DNA of 53,275 bases from NCBI RefSeq assembly GCF_014843845.1, contig NZ_JHQS01000054.1:1-53275 (forward strand), in the 5' to 3' direction. Each line of letters opens with the position of its first letter. Position 1 is the first letter of the stretch. The translations under genes were made by a program, and so were the position numbers. The stretch comes from Mesorhizobium amorphae. GTDB taxonomy: Bacteria > Pseudomonadota > Alphaproteobacteria > Rhizobiales > Rhizobiaceae. Below, piece by piece: positions 42,800 through 51,430 of this stretch. The notes under the pieces were generated by a model. That model did no database searches. It had not been told where the DNA came from and saw only the letters and a program-made list of their open reading frames with translations.

Positions 42800-43204
42800 A
42801 TGAGCCATTATCCCGTATCTCCCCTCAATCGCGGCAATGCGCGCAAGATGCGCAAGCAAATGACAGACGCCGAACTGAAGCTCTGGAATGAGCTGCGCGC
42901 ACACCGCCTCATGGGGCTGGCGTTTCGACGTCAAATGCCGATAGCCGGCTACATCGTCGATTTTGCCTGCCCCAACAAAAAACTGGTCGTTGAGCTGGAT
43001 GGCTCCCAGCACGCTTCGCCTGAGGTCTCGGCGTCTGATACCGCGCGAACCGTCAAGCTTGAAGCGCTCGGCTGGACCATCCTGCGCTTCTGGAACGACG
43101 ACGTCATCCGCGATATCGACAATGTCTGCCAGCACATCGTCATCGCGGCCGGCCTGGCCGGCGCCGAAGTGCCGGAAACCGTATCGGAGGAACTCGTCCC
43201 ATGA
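42800..43204 (+). CDS. DUF559 endonuclease-domain protein
   Basis: A 134-residue protein of the DUF559/Vsr-like PD-(D/E)XK nuclease group: RKMRKQMTDAELKLWNELRA, FRRQMPIAGYIVDFACPNKKLVVELDGSQH (Asp, Glu and Asp of the nuclease core), and WTILRFWNDDVIRDIDNV. Start ATG 42800 lies 9 bases behind GAGGGGGG at the end of the palindromic element. The frame is open upstream through the element, but similarity begins here. Its stop overlaps the next gene's start (ATGA). The biological role of these nucleases is unknown; several copies are, as I recall, common in Mesorhizobium. Confidence 0.87.
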   Translation: MSHYPVSPLNRGNARKMRKQMTDAELKLWNELRAHRLMGLAFRRQMPIAGYIVDFACPNKKLVVELDGSQHASPEVSASDTARTVKLEALGWTILRFWNDDVIRDIDNVCQHIVIAAGLAGAEVPETVSEELVP

Positions 43205-43587
43205 TCGACCATCTCGGCATCACCGTTTCCGATTTCGACGCGTCGAAAGCGTTCTACGACAAGGCGATGGCGCCGCTCGGCGCCTCGCTGCTTTACATGG
43301 TGCCCGAAGAATACACCGGTGGCGCCAAGGTCGGCGGCTATGGCCGGGACCGGCCGGTGTTCTGGCTGAGCACCGGCAAGGACAGACCGAGGGACCACCA
43401 GCATGTCGCCTTCACCGCGCGCAGCCGTGCCGAGGTCGATGCTTTCCATGCCGCGGCCCTTGCCGCAGGCGGCAGGGACAATGGCGGGCCGGGCCTGCGC
43501 CCGCACTATCACCCGAACTATTATGGCGCCTTCGTCTTCGATCCGGACGGCAACAATGTCGAAGCCGTCTGCCATGATCCGGAGTGA
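43201..43587 (+). CDS. VOC-family protein
   Basis: A 128-residue VOC-fold protein: MIDHLGITVSDFDASKAFYD at the start, DHQHVAFTARSRAEVDAFHAAA in the middle, GAFVFDPDGNNVEAVCHDPE at the end. Metal-ligand His4, a His in HQHVAF and Glu in NVEAV are present. The reaction is unknown (glyoxalase- or isomerase-type). It is coupled to DUF559 upstream and followed by the first GFA gene after 6 bases. Confidence 0.88.
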   Translation: MIDHLGITVSDFDASKAFYDKAMAPLGASLLYMVPEEYTGGAKVGGYGRDRPVFWLSTGKDRPRDHQHVAFTARSRAEVDAFHAAALAAGGRDNGGPGLRPHYHPNYYGAFVFDPDGNNVEAVCHDPE

Positions 43588-43593
43588 GGGGCC

Positions 43594-44088
43594 ATGATGA
43601 GCCTCGACAACCGGCCGGTCTACGCAGGCGGCTGCCAGTGCGGCGCCGTGCGCTTCCGTGTCGAGGGCACGCTCGGCGATGCCTCGATCTGCCATTGCCG
43701 AATGTGCCAGAAGGCAAGCGGCAATTTCTACCTGCCGCTGGTGTCGGTGCGTGGCGCCAAGGTCGACTGGACGCGCGGCGAACCCAAGCGCTTCCGCTCA
43801 TCCAATGCCGCCTGGCGTGGCTTCTGCGCCGAGTGCGGCACGCCGCTGACCTTCGAGGCGCCCGACGGCATGGCGCTCGCCATTGCCGCCTTCGACGATC
43901 CGGCCGGCATCGCGCCGACCATCCAATGGGGCATCGAGGCAAAGCTGCCCTATGTCGACGCCATCCCGCAATTGCCGGGCGAGGACACGTCGGCCGACAT
44001 CTCGTCCGCCCCTTATCTCGCCGAGCTTGTCTCCTACCAGCATCCCGACCACGACACCGAGCAATGGCCGCCGGAGGAAAGATCATGA
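43594..44088 (+). CDS. GFA-family (CENP-V/GFA) zinc protein, first copy
   Basis: A 164-residue protein with the zinc-binding pattern GGCQCGAVRFRV, ICHCRMCQKASG, and FCAECGTPLTF. The family contains so-called glutathione-dependent formaldehyde-activating enzymes, but the enzyme activity of such homologues is often unproven. It is the upstream member of a tandem pair; stop and start overlap (ATGA). Confidence 0.9.
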   Translation: MMSLDNRPVYAGGCQCGAVRFRVEGTLGDASICHCRMCQKASGNFYLPLVSVRGAKVDWTRGEPKRFRSSNAAWRGFCAECGTPLTFEAPDGMALAIAAFDDPAGIAPTIQWGIEAKLPYVDAIPQLPGEDTSADISSAPYLAELVSYQHPDHDTEQWPPEERS

Positions 44089-44561
44089 CCGAGACCGTTC
44101 GAACAGGCGGCTGCCAATGCGGCGCCGTGCGTTTCCGCATCAAGGGGGCGCTCGGGCGTCCGTCCATCTGCCATTGCCGCATGTGCCAGAAGCAGTTCGG
44201 CTCCTTCTTCGGTGCCCTGGTGACAGTGCCGAAGGACGGCGTCGAGTGGACCCATGAGGAGCCGAGCTACTTCCAGTCGTCGGTCAACATCGATCGCGGC
44301 TTCTGCGCCCGTTGCGGCACGCCACTGACCTACCGCCAGCCAGGCGGGCTGGAGATCGCCATCGGCGCCTTCGATGACCGCTCGGATCTCGCGCCGCAGA
44401 TCCAGGTCAATTATTCCGCGAGGCTGCCCTGGGTGGAAAGGATCTTCGAGGCGCCGGTCCACGACGACCCCGACTATTACGCAAGGCAGGAGCAGATCAT
44501 TTCCTTCCAGCACCCCGACCACGAGACGGCCAACTGGCCGCAGCAGGGCCTGAAACTATGA
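44085..44561 (+). CDS. GFA-family (CENP-V/GFA) zinc protein, second copy
   Basis: A 158-residue paralogue of the gene before it, with GGCQCGAVRFRI, ICHCRMCQKQFG and FCARCGTPLTYRQ. Both share the C-terminal motif QHPDHxTxxWP. ATG 44085 overlaps the first copy, and its own end overlaps pip by four bases. The pair arose by duplication or acquired side by side; distinct substrates are plausible. Confidence 0.9.
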   Translation: MTETVRTGGCQCGAVRFRIKGALGRPSICHCRMCQKQFGSFFGALVTVPKDGVEWTHEEPSYFQSSVNIDRGFCARCGTPLTYRQPGGLEIAIGAFDDRSDLAPQIQVNYSARLPWVERIFEAPVHDDPDYYARQEQIISFQHPDHETANWPQQGLKL

Positions 44562-45508
44562 GCTTGCGTACCCTCTATCCCGAGATCGAGGCCTACGAGT
44601 CCGGCATGCTGGATGTCGGCGACGGTCACCAGGTCTATTGGGAGCGCTCCGGCACCAGGGGCGCGAAGCCCGCGGTGTTCCTGCATGGCGGCCCGGGCGG
44701 CACCATATCGCCAAGGCACCGGCGCCTGTTCGATCCAAAGCTCTACGACGTCGTCCTGTTCGACCAGCGCGGCTGCGGAAAATCGACGCCCAACGCCTCG
44801 CTCGAAGCCAACACCACCTGGCATCTGGTCGCCGACATCGAGCGGCTGCGCGAAATGTGTGGCTTCGACAAATGGCTGGTGTTCGGCGGCTCCTGGGGCT
44901 CGACGCTCGCGCTCGCCTATGCCGAGACGCATCCCGATCGCGTCAGCGAACTGGTCGTGCGCGGCATCTACACGCTGACCCGCGCCGAACTCGAATGGTA
45001 CTATCAGTTCGGCGTCTCCGAGATGTTCCCCGACAAGTGGGAGCGTTTTTTGGCGCCGATCCCCGAAGCCGAGCGCGGCGACATGATGGCCGCCTACCGC
45101 AAGCGACTGGTCGGCAGCGACCGCAAGCGCCAAGTCGAGGCCGCCCTTGCCTGGAGCCTGTGGGAAGGCGAGACGATCACGCTATTGCCGGAGCCGGAGA
45201 CCAGCGGCAAGTTTGGCGAGGACGACTACGCCGTCGCCTTTGCCCGCATCGAGAACCACTATTTCGTTCATGCCGGCTGGCTGGAGGAGGGGCAGCTGCT
45301 GCGCGACGCCTGGAAGTTGAGGGACATCCCCGGCACCATCGTCCACGGCCGCTACGACATGCCGTGCCCGGCGCGCTACGCCTGGGCGCTGCACAAGGCC
45401 TGGCCGAAGGCGGATTTCCATTTGATCGAAGGCGCCGGCCATGCCTATTCGGAGCCGGGCATCCTCGACCGGCTGATCCGGGCGACGGATGGGTTTGCGG
45501 GGAAATGA
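44558..45508 (+). CDS. pip: Prolyl aminopeptidase (proline iminopeptidase)
   Basis: A 316-residue alpha/beta hydrolase of the S33 family that removes N-terminal proline. It has the family marks FLHGGPGGTISPRHRRLFDP, FDQRGCGKSTPN, the nucleophile Ser112 in GGSWGSTLALAYA, and a C-terminal His in GAGHAYSEPG. Both ends overlap the neighbours by four bases (ATGA). Confidence 0.94.
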   Translation: MSLRTLYPEIEAYESGMLDVGDGHQVYWERSGTRGAKPAVFLHGGPGGTISPRHRRLFDPKLYDVVLFDQRGCGKSTPNASLEANTTWHLVADIERLREMCGFDKWLVFGGSWGSTLALAYAETHPDRVSELVVRGIYTLTRAELEWYYQFGVSEMFPDKWERFLAPIPEAERGDMMAAYRKRLVGSDRKRQVEAALAWSLWEGETITLLPEPETSGKFGEDDYAVAFARIENHYFVHAGWLEEGQLLRDAWKLRDIPGTIVHGRYDMPCPARYAWALHKAWPKADFHLIEGAGHAYSEPGILDRLIRATDGFAGK

Positions 45509-47127
45509 CCATGGTTCGCGAGCGCCTCTTCCTGTTTGACACAACCCTCCGCGATGGCCAGCAGACGCCGGGCATCGACTTTTCCGTCGAGGACAAGATC
45601 GCCATCGCCAAGCTGCTCGACGAGTTCGGCATCGACTATGTCGAGGGCGGCTATCCCGGCGCCAACCCGACCGACACCGCTTTCTTCCAGCAGAAGCGCA
45701 CCGCAAGCGCAAAATTCGTCGCCTTCGGCATGACCAAGCGTGCCGGGGTGTCGGCTTCCAACGACCCCGGTCTTGCAGCACTCGTTCAGTCGAAATCGGA
45801 CGCCATCTGCTTCGTCGCCAAGAGCTGGGACTATCATGTCCGTGTCGCGCTCGGCTGCACCAACGAGGAGAACCTCGAATCCATCAAGGCTTCCGTCGAG
45901 GCGGCGACCGGTGCGGCCAAGGAGGCGATGGTCGATTGCGAGCATTTCTTCGACGGCTTCAAGGCCAATCCGGACTATGCGCTGGCCTGCGCCAAGACCG
46001 CCTATGATGCCGGCGCCCGCTGGGTGGTGCTGTGCGACACCAATGGCGGCACGCAGCCCTCGGAAGTGCGTGCCATTGTCGACAAGGTCATCGCGGCCGG
46101 CATTCCTGGCGACCATTTGGGCATCCACGCTCATGACGACACCGGCCAGGCGGTGGGGAATTCGCTGACCGCCGTCGAGGCCGGCGTGCGCCAGATCCAG
46201 GGCACCCTGAACGGCATCGGCGAGCGCTGCGGCAACGCCAATCTGATCTCGATCGTGCCGACGCTGGCGCTGAAGCCGGCCTTCGCCGACCGCTTCGAGA
46301 CGGGCATTTCAGCCGAGGCGCTGACCGGCATTTCCCGCCTGTCGCGCGCCTTCGACGAATTGCTGAACCGGGCGCCGGAAGCCCAGGCGCCCTATGTCGG
46401 GGCGTCGGCCTTCGCCACCAAGGCCGGCATCCATGCCTCCGCGCTCGCCAAGGAGCCGGCGACCTACGAGCACGTGCCGCCGGAAGCGGTCGGCAACCGT
46501 CGCCGCGTCATGGTCTCGGACCAGGGTGGCAAGGCCAATTTCCTCGCCGAACTGAAGCGGCGCGGCATCGACGTGCCGCGGGACGATCACCGGCTCGACG
46601 CGCTGATCGCGGTGGTCAAGGAACGCGAGTCCGAGGGCTATGCCTACGAAGGCGCCGATGCCAGCTTCGAGCTGCTGGCGCGCAAGATGCTGCACGGCCT
46701 GCCGGAGTTCTTCGCCGTCACCTCGTTCCGCTGCATGGTCGAGCGCCGCTTCGACGCCAACGGCCAGCTCAAGACGGTCTCGGAAGCGATCGTCAAGGTG
46801 ATGGTCGATGGCGAGGAGAAGATGTCGGTGGCCGAAGGCCATGGCCCGGTCAACGCGCTCGACATCGCGCTGCGCAAGGACCTCGGCAAGTACCAGAACG
46901 AGATCGCCGACCTCGAACTGGCCGACTTCAAGGTGCGTATCCTCAATGGCGGCACCGAGGCGATCACCCGCGTGCTGATCGAATCGCACGATGCGACCGG
47001 CGCCCGCTGGTGGACGGTCGGCGTGTCGGAAAACATCATCGACGCCTCCTTCCAGGCTCTGATGGATTCGATCGTCTACAAGCTGATGAAGAACCGCGAC
47101 ATGGCGGGGCTGGTGGCGGCGGAGTAG
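45505..47127 (+). CDS. cimA: Citramalate synthase
   Basis: A 540-residue enzyme of the HMG-CoA-lyase-like/isopropylmalate synthase superfamily, making citramalate from pyruvate and acetyl-CoA as a route to isoleucine precursors. Seen: FDTTLRDGQQTPG (catalytic Arg/Asp), GGYPGANPTD, LGIHAHDDTGQAVGNS, GTLNGIGERCGNANL, and a C-terminal LeuA-type regulatory domain (about 400-535) for feedback control. The length and the GGYPGANPTD segment favour citramalate over isopropylmalate synthase. ATG 45505 overlaps pip; ATG 45511 is an alternative. Confidence 0.92.
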   Translation: MTMVRERLFLFDTTLRDGQQTPGIDFSVEDKIAIAKLLDEFGIDYVEGGYPGANPTDTAFFQQKRTASAKFVAFGMTKRAGVSASNDPGLAALVQSKSDAICFVAKSWDYHVRVALGCTNEENLESIKASVEAATGAAKEAMVDCEHFFDGFKANPDYALACAKTAYDAGARWVVLCDTNGGTQPSEVRAIVDKVIAAGIPGDHLGIHAHDDTGQAVGNSLTAVEAGVRQIQGTLNGIGERCGNANLISIVPTLALKPAFADRFETGISAEALTGISRLSRAFDELLNRAPEAQAPYVGASAFATKAGIHASALAKEPATYEHVPPEAVGNRRRVMVSDQGGKANFLAELKRRGIDVPRDDHRLDALIAVVKERESEGYAYEGADASFELLARKMLHGLPEFFAVTSFRCMVERRFDANGQLKTVSEAIVKVMVDGEEKMSVAEGHGPVNALDIALRKDLGKYQNEIADLELADFKVRILNGGTEAITRVLIESHDATGARWWTVGVSENIIDASFQALMDSIVYKLMKNRDMAGLVAAE

Positions 47128-47210
47128 GGTTGAACCATCAGCGAAAGTACATTGATCCATCAGTAATTTGCGATGGTCTTGGGCAGGCCGCTGGGCCATA
47201 GCGTTGGGCC

Positions 47211-48140
47211 ATGGCAATCGAAACAGCTCACCTCGACGAAGACGCCAAGGCCCGTCGCGGCTTTCTGCTGGCGTTGGGTGCCTATCTCCTGTGGGGGATG
47301 CTTCCCTTCTACATGAAAGCGGTCGCGCATCTGCCGCTCATCGAAGTCATCGCCCACCGTATCGTCTGGTCGGTGCCGATCGCCGCCGCCGTGCTGGTCT
47401 GGGCCGGCCGCACCGCCGATTTCAGGGCGGCGATCCGCTCGCCGCGCAGCATCGCCATGGCGGCGCTGACGGCGACGCTGATCTCGGTCAACTGGGGCAT
47501 CTATGTCTGGGCGATCGCCGTCGACCGCACCGTCGAGACCGCGCTCGGCTACTACATCAACCCGCTGGTGGTGGTCGTGGTCGGCGCAATGCTGCTGGGC
47601 GAGCGGCTGGACCGACTGCAGATCGCGGCGGTGGTGCTGGCCGCGGTCGCCGTCACGGTGCTGACCATCGAGGGCGGCAAGCTGCCCTGGGTGTCGTTGG
47701 CGCTGGCCTTTTCCTTCGCCGCCTACGGCTTCTTCCGCAAGACGCTGCCGATTGGCCCGAGCCAGGGCTTTCTGCTAGAAGTGCTGCTGCTTTCGGTGCC
47801 GGCGCTCTGCTACATCGCCTACCTGATCGCCACCGGGCAGGACCATTTCGTCTCCAGCACCGCCAACGACACGGCGCTGCTCATCGGCTGCGGCCCGGTG
47901 ACGGCCGTGCCGCTACTGCTGTTCGCCTTCGGCGCCAGGCTGCTGCGCCTCTCCACCATCGGCATCATGCAGTACATCGCGCCGACCATGGTGTTCCTGA
48001 TCGCCGTGCTGGTTTTCGGCGAGCCGTTTGGCGGCACCCAGGCGATAGCCTTCGCGCTGATCTGGACGGCGCTGGCGATGTATAGCTGGTCGATGTTCCG
48101 CGGCCGCGAGATCCGGCCGGCGGCACCGGCAGCTCGGTAG
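47211..48140 (+). CDS. rarD: RarD-type EamA transporter
   Basis: A 309-residue membrane protein with ten hydrophobic helices. The opening FLLALGAYLLWGMLPFYMKA, the loop VIAHRIVWSV, and ISVNWGIYVWAIAVDRTVETALGYYINPL are characteristic of RarD, a permease of unsettled substrate (historically linked to chloramphenicol sensitivity). Its start is 83 bases after cimA and it precedes a GST gene by 15 bases, so the last two may be co-transcribed. Confidence 0.9.
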   Translation: MAIETAHLDEDAKARRGFLLALGAYLLWGMLPFYMKAVAHLPLIEVIAHRIVWSVPIAAAVLVWAGRTADFRAAIRSPRSIAMAALTATLISVNWGIYVWAIAVDRTVETALGYYINPLVVVVVGAMLLGERLDRLQIAAVVLAAVAVTVLTIEGGKLPWVSLALAFSFAAYGFFRKTLPIGPSQGFLLEVLLLSVPALCYIAYLIATGQDHFVSSTANDTALLIGCGPVTAVPLLLFAFGARLLRLSTIGIMQYIAPTMVFLIAVLVFGEPFGGTQAIAFALIWTALAMYSWSMFRGREIRPAAPAAR

Positions 48141-48155
48141 GGCAAGGGGTTTCCG

Positions 48156-48842
48156 ATGTACGTTCTGCATATCGCCAACAAGAACTACTCGTCATGGTCG
48201 CTGCGTCTGTGGGTGCTGATGCGCACCCTCGACATCCCGTTCGAGGAGCGGCTGACACCATTCCCGACCGGATCGAGTTGGAACTTGTACCGGCCGTTCT
48301 CACCCAGCGGCCGGGTGCCGTGTCTGGTCGACGAGGGCTGGGCGGTCTGGGATTCGCTGGCCATCGTCGAGTATCTCGCCGAGCGCCACCACGGCGTCTG
48401 GCCGGTCGAAGCCAAGGCGCGGGCCTGGGCGCGTTCGGCCGCCGCCGAGATGCATTCGAGCTTTACCGCGCTGCGCAACCTATGCCCGATGAGTTGCGGC
48501 CTGCGCATCGAGCCGTTTGCGATGTCCGATGCGCTGAAGCACGATCTCTTCCGCCTTGGCGACCTCTGGAATGACGGCCTTGCCCGCTTCGGCGGACCGT
48601 TCCTGGCCGGCGAGCATTTCACCGCAGTCGATGCCTTCTTTGCCCCGGTGGCGTTTCGGGCGCAGTCCTACGGCCTGTCTTTCGAGGGCGCGGCCGCTGA
48701 CTATCCGGCGCGATTGCTCGACCTGCCGGCGATGCGTGAATGGTATGAAGCAGGCCTTGCCGAGACATGGCGCGAGCCCGACCATGAGGCGGAAGTCCGC
48801 GCGGCCGGCACCATCACAAGGGATCTGCGGGCGACGGCGTAG
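48156..48842 (+). CDS. Glutathione S-transferase family protein
   Basis: A 228-residue protein with an N-terminal thioredoxin-like domain (about 1-80: LHIANKNYSSWSLRLWVLM, RVPCLVDEGWAVWDSLAIVEYL with the glutathione-binding SL/ES position) and a helical C-terminal domain (about 90-215). NKNYSSWSLR is typical of a bacterial GST group similar to YncG/zeta-like enzymes. The substrate is unknown. Confidence 0.91.
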   Translation: MYVLHIANKNYSSWSLRLWVLMRTLDIPFEERLTPFPTGSSWNLYRPFSPSGRVPCLVDEGWAVWDSLAIVEYLAERHHGVWPVEAKARAWARSAAAEMHSSFTALRNLCPMSCGLRIEPFAMSDALKHDLFRLGDLWNDGLARFGGPFLAGEHFTAVDAFFAPVAFRAQSYGLSFEGAAADYPARLLDLPAMREWYEAGLAETWREPDHEAEVRAAGTITRDLRATA

Positions 48843-48854
48843 CAGGACGGTGCG

Positions 48855-49854
48855 CTACATCCGCCCAAGCCGCCTGACGAAGAGATAGACGGCGGCAGCG
48901 ACAAACAGGGACACCGCCGTCACAACCCAGAATCCCATCGGCGTGTCGACCAGTGGCAGGCCGCCGACATTCATGCCGAACAGGCCCGAAATGATGGTCA
49001 TCGGCAACAGCACCGCTGTCATCGCGGACAGTATGTAGAGCAGCTGGTTCGACTGCATCGTCAGCTTGGCCATCATCTCGTCCTGCAGCAGCCGGGTGCG
49101 GGCCTGCAACTGTTCCCCGTCGTGATAGAGCGTGTGCGCCCGGTGCGAAAGCCGTGCGGCCATGTCGTTGATCGGGTCGGGCAGATCGTTGCGATGCGAA
49201 TGGTCGAGATGCCTGAACAGGCTGGTCAGCGTCGCCATCTGCCGGTGGATCACCACCAGCTGCCGGCGCGCATCGACCAGCGCCTGCCGCTCGCTGTGCC
49301 ATGCGTCGCACACGATGCGGTCCTCGATGCCGTCCAGCGTTTCGGAGAGGCCGCCGAGTTCCGCAGCCATGCCGTCCAGCGACTGGCCCATGACCGCCTC
49401 GATCAGTTCGGCCGGCGAGCGGAATTTTCGCGTGCCGTTCTCCACCGCCTTGCGGATGGTATCGACCGACTGAAGCGGCTGCTTGCGGGCGCCGATCAGC
49501 ATCGTTTCGTTGAGGGCAAAGCGGAAATGGCCGAGCCCGCGCGCCTCCGCCGAATAGTCGTGGCGCAAATCCGGCAAGTCGCCATAGAGCCAGTCGTCCT
49601 CGAGGTCGATGTGGCAGCCATGGCTGGCGGTCAGGAAGGCCTCGCGCACGGGTGCCGGCAGGGCCTGCTCGGAGGCGATCTCCTGGCGCGCGCGCATGTC
49701 GGAGAGCTGGTAGCTGCGCCAGGTCCAGTGCGCTTGCGCCGCATCCTTCGTCCGCACGCCCTCGGCGGTGAAATGGTAGAGGAAGAACAAGCCCGTGCTC
49801 GTCGGGTAGGTAGGGAGACAGGTCGCTGCCTTCCGGGTTGAGAGCGATATTCAT
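48855..49854 (-). CDS. zntB: ZntB/CorA-family divalent metal transporter, 5' frameshift
   Basis: Two frames make one protein of about 332 residues. ATG 49854 opens MNIALNPEGSDLSPYLPDEHGL; the family sequence then continues one frame away as FFLYHFTAEGVRTKD (from about 49787) to the stop at 48855. One extra T in GGGCTTGTTC (about 49788-49791) explains it. The rest is intact: long helical cytosolic domain, GLFGMNVGGLP (the GMN pore motif, about 35-40 residues before the end) and two C-terminal membrane helices. ZntB exports or imports zinc. A TTG at 49790 could start a 312-residue form, so the gene may still work. Confidence 0.85.
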
Positions 49855-50021
49855 GGTCGCTTCGCCAAATGCAGGTTTCCAAGGCAGCCCGCATGGGCAG
49901 GCTGCGAATTCCTAGCATGCGGCAGCCCGGTTTCGTGTGACGGTTTCTTGACAGCCGATCACAGACTCGCGGGCGCCGACCGACGGCGGCGAGCGCCGCC
50001 ACCCGCGCCGTTTGATGCCGT

Positions 50022-50312
50022 TCAGCGCTTCGGGCCGAAGCCGGGATAGGGGTTGAGCGGCACGACCGCGGCAATGTCCATCATGCCGGCCCTGACCAGC
50101 GGCAAGGTGGCGAGATGGCCGCGCACATCGGCATCGCTGCCGGCCTCGAACATCATGCCGCTGCCGGGCATGTCGCCGCGGTTCCAGACCTGGCGCACCG
50201 CACCTTCGGCATAGAGCGTGCGGCGCTGTTCGGCCTCGCCGGGCAACAGCGGGGCGAAATCGGCGTCGCTGAACTTTTCGGTATTGCGGGTGAGAAGGGC
50301 AAAGAACTGCAT
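50022..50312 (-). CDS. YciI-like / muconolactone isomerase-fold protein
   Basis: A 96-residue small protein: MQFFALLTRNTEKFSDADFAP...GAVRQVWNRGDMPGSGMMFE...AAVVPLNPYPGFGPKR. The pattern is a dimeric alpha/beta barrel (YCII or muconolactone isomerase type). ATG 50312 follows CAGGAGA. Function unknown. It is divergent from a LysR gene, a typical regulator-target layout for small catabolic genes. Confidence 0.75.
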   Translation of the reverse strand: MQFFALLTRNTEKFSDADFAPLLPGEAEQRRTLYAEGAVRQVWNRGDMPGSGMMFEAGSDADVRGHLATLPLVRAGMMDIAAVVPLNPYPGFGPKR

Positions 50313-50370
50313 GGCGGTCTCCTGTGGTTTCCGGTTTGGGATGGCGACAGTGTCGTCGCCACTGGTCAGA

Positions 50371-50383
50371 CAGTCCAAGACTG
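50371..50383. promoter_or_regulatory. Candidate LysR operator CAGTC-CAA-GACTG
   Basis: A short perfect inverted repeat lies in the 117-base gap between the YciI-like gene and the divergent LysR gene, about 47 bases before the LysR GTG start. Location fits an autoregulated divergent promoter. Confidence 0.35.
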
Positions 50384-50429
50384 ATTAGGCTAAAGTTCAG
50401 ACCCACGAGGACTAGCCTCAGGAGAAAAA

Positions 50430-51323
50430 GTGTTCGACCTGCGCCAGCTCCGTTATTTCGTCGCTGTGGCTGAGGCCGGCACTGTCGGCCGCGCCGCCGA
50501 ACTGCTGCATATCTCGCAGTCGCCCTTGAGCCGGCAGATCATGCAGCTCGAGGCGCAACTGGGCGTCGCCCTGTTCGAAAGGGCAAAGCAGCGGGTTCAT
50601 CTCAATGCCGAGGGACAGGCCTTCCTTGCCGAGGCGCGCGCGCTGCTGGCCAGTGCGCGGCGCCTAGAGGAGCTTGGCCGCGATCTTGCGAGCGGTGCTG
50701 CCGGCCGTCTCGCCATCGGCTATGTCGAGGGCGCGGTGCATGCCGGGCTGGTCGCCGGCATGCTCAGGCAGTTCCGCCGCGACCGGCCCGACTTCCATCT
50801 GCGATTGATGAGCCAGCGCTCGGCCGCGCAGTTGGACGGGCTGCGCCGGCGCACGCTCGACCTCGGCCTCGTCTATTCGCCGCCGGCCGATGATGATCCC
50901 GACATTGCCTCGTTGCTCGTCAGGCGCGAGCCGCTTGTATTGGCGATGCCGCAAGGCGATCCGCTTGCCGATGTCGCCGACATCCTTGCGCATCATCTCG
51001 ACGACCGCACCTGGATCACCGTGGTGCGCCACCCGGACGACACCAACCGCGGCCAGTTCCTGGCCGCCTGCGCCAAGGCTGGCTTCATGCCTGAGATCGC
51101 CTACGAGACGGCCGATCCGCTGACCTCGCTCGGCCTAGTCAGCGCCGGGCTTGGCCTGGCGACGGTGCAGGCCAGCCTGCAAAGCGCAGCCCCGCCTGGG
51201 ATCGTCTTTCGCGACTTGCCCTGGTTCGAGCGCACCGTCTCGATCCATCTCGCCTGGCGGCGGCGGGACAAACGGGCAGTGATTGCGGATTTGAGGAAGG
51301 CAGTAGGGGGAAGGGGGAAGTGA
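50430..51323 (+). CDS. LysR-family transcriptional regulator
   Basis: A 297-residue LysR protein with an N-terminal helix-turn-helix (about 1-60: FDLRQLRYFVAVAEAGTVGRAAELLHISQSPLSRQI) and an effector-binding domain (about 90-290). The first region resembles the CatR/BenM-like group that controls aromatic catabolism, but the effector is unknown. The start is GTG 50430, after AGGAGAAA. Its stop codon lies at the edge of a heptamer repeat array. It is divergent from the YciI-like gene. Confidence 0.92.
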   Translation: MFDLRQLRYFVAVAEAGTVGRAAELLHISQSPLSRQIMQLEAQLGVALFERAKQRVHLNAEGQAFLAEARALLASARRLEELGRDLASGAAGRLAIGYVEGAVHAGLVAGMLRQFRRDRPDFHLRLMSQRSAAQLDGLRRRTLDLGLVYSPPADDDPDIASLLVRREPLVLAMPQGDPLADVADILAHHLDDRTWITVVRHPDDTNRGQFLAACAKAGFMPEIAYETADPLTSLGLVSAGLGLATVQASLQSAAPPGIVFRDLPWFERTVSIHLAWRRRDKRAVIADLRKAVGGRGK

Positions 51324-51424
51324 GTAGTCAGTAGTCAGTAGTCAGTAGTCAGTAGTCAGTAGTGGATAGACAGGTCCCGATTTGTGCGATCTTGCACGTC
51401 ACTACTCACTACTCACTACTCACT
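51323..51424. repeat. Inverted heptamer microsatellite between convergent genes
   Basis: Six AGTAGT[C/G] heptamers (51323-51364) face three and a half CACTACT heptamers (51400-51424), the reverse complement, across a 35-base spacer that itself has GTGC-N6-GCAC. The two arms can pair into a long hairpin; it may terminate both convergent transcripts. I recall similar heptamer tracts as common in Mesorhizobium. Confidence 0.75.
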
Positions 51425-51430
51425 CTACCC

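Noticed and set aside
49985..50000. G+C hairpin after the YciI-like gene as a terminator
   Set aside because: The stem has a two-base loop and no T run on the minus strand, so support is too weak.
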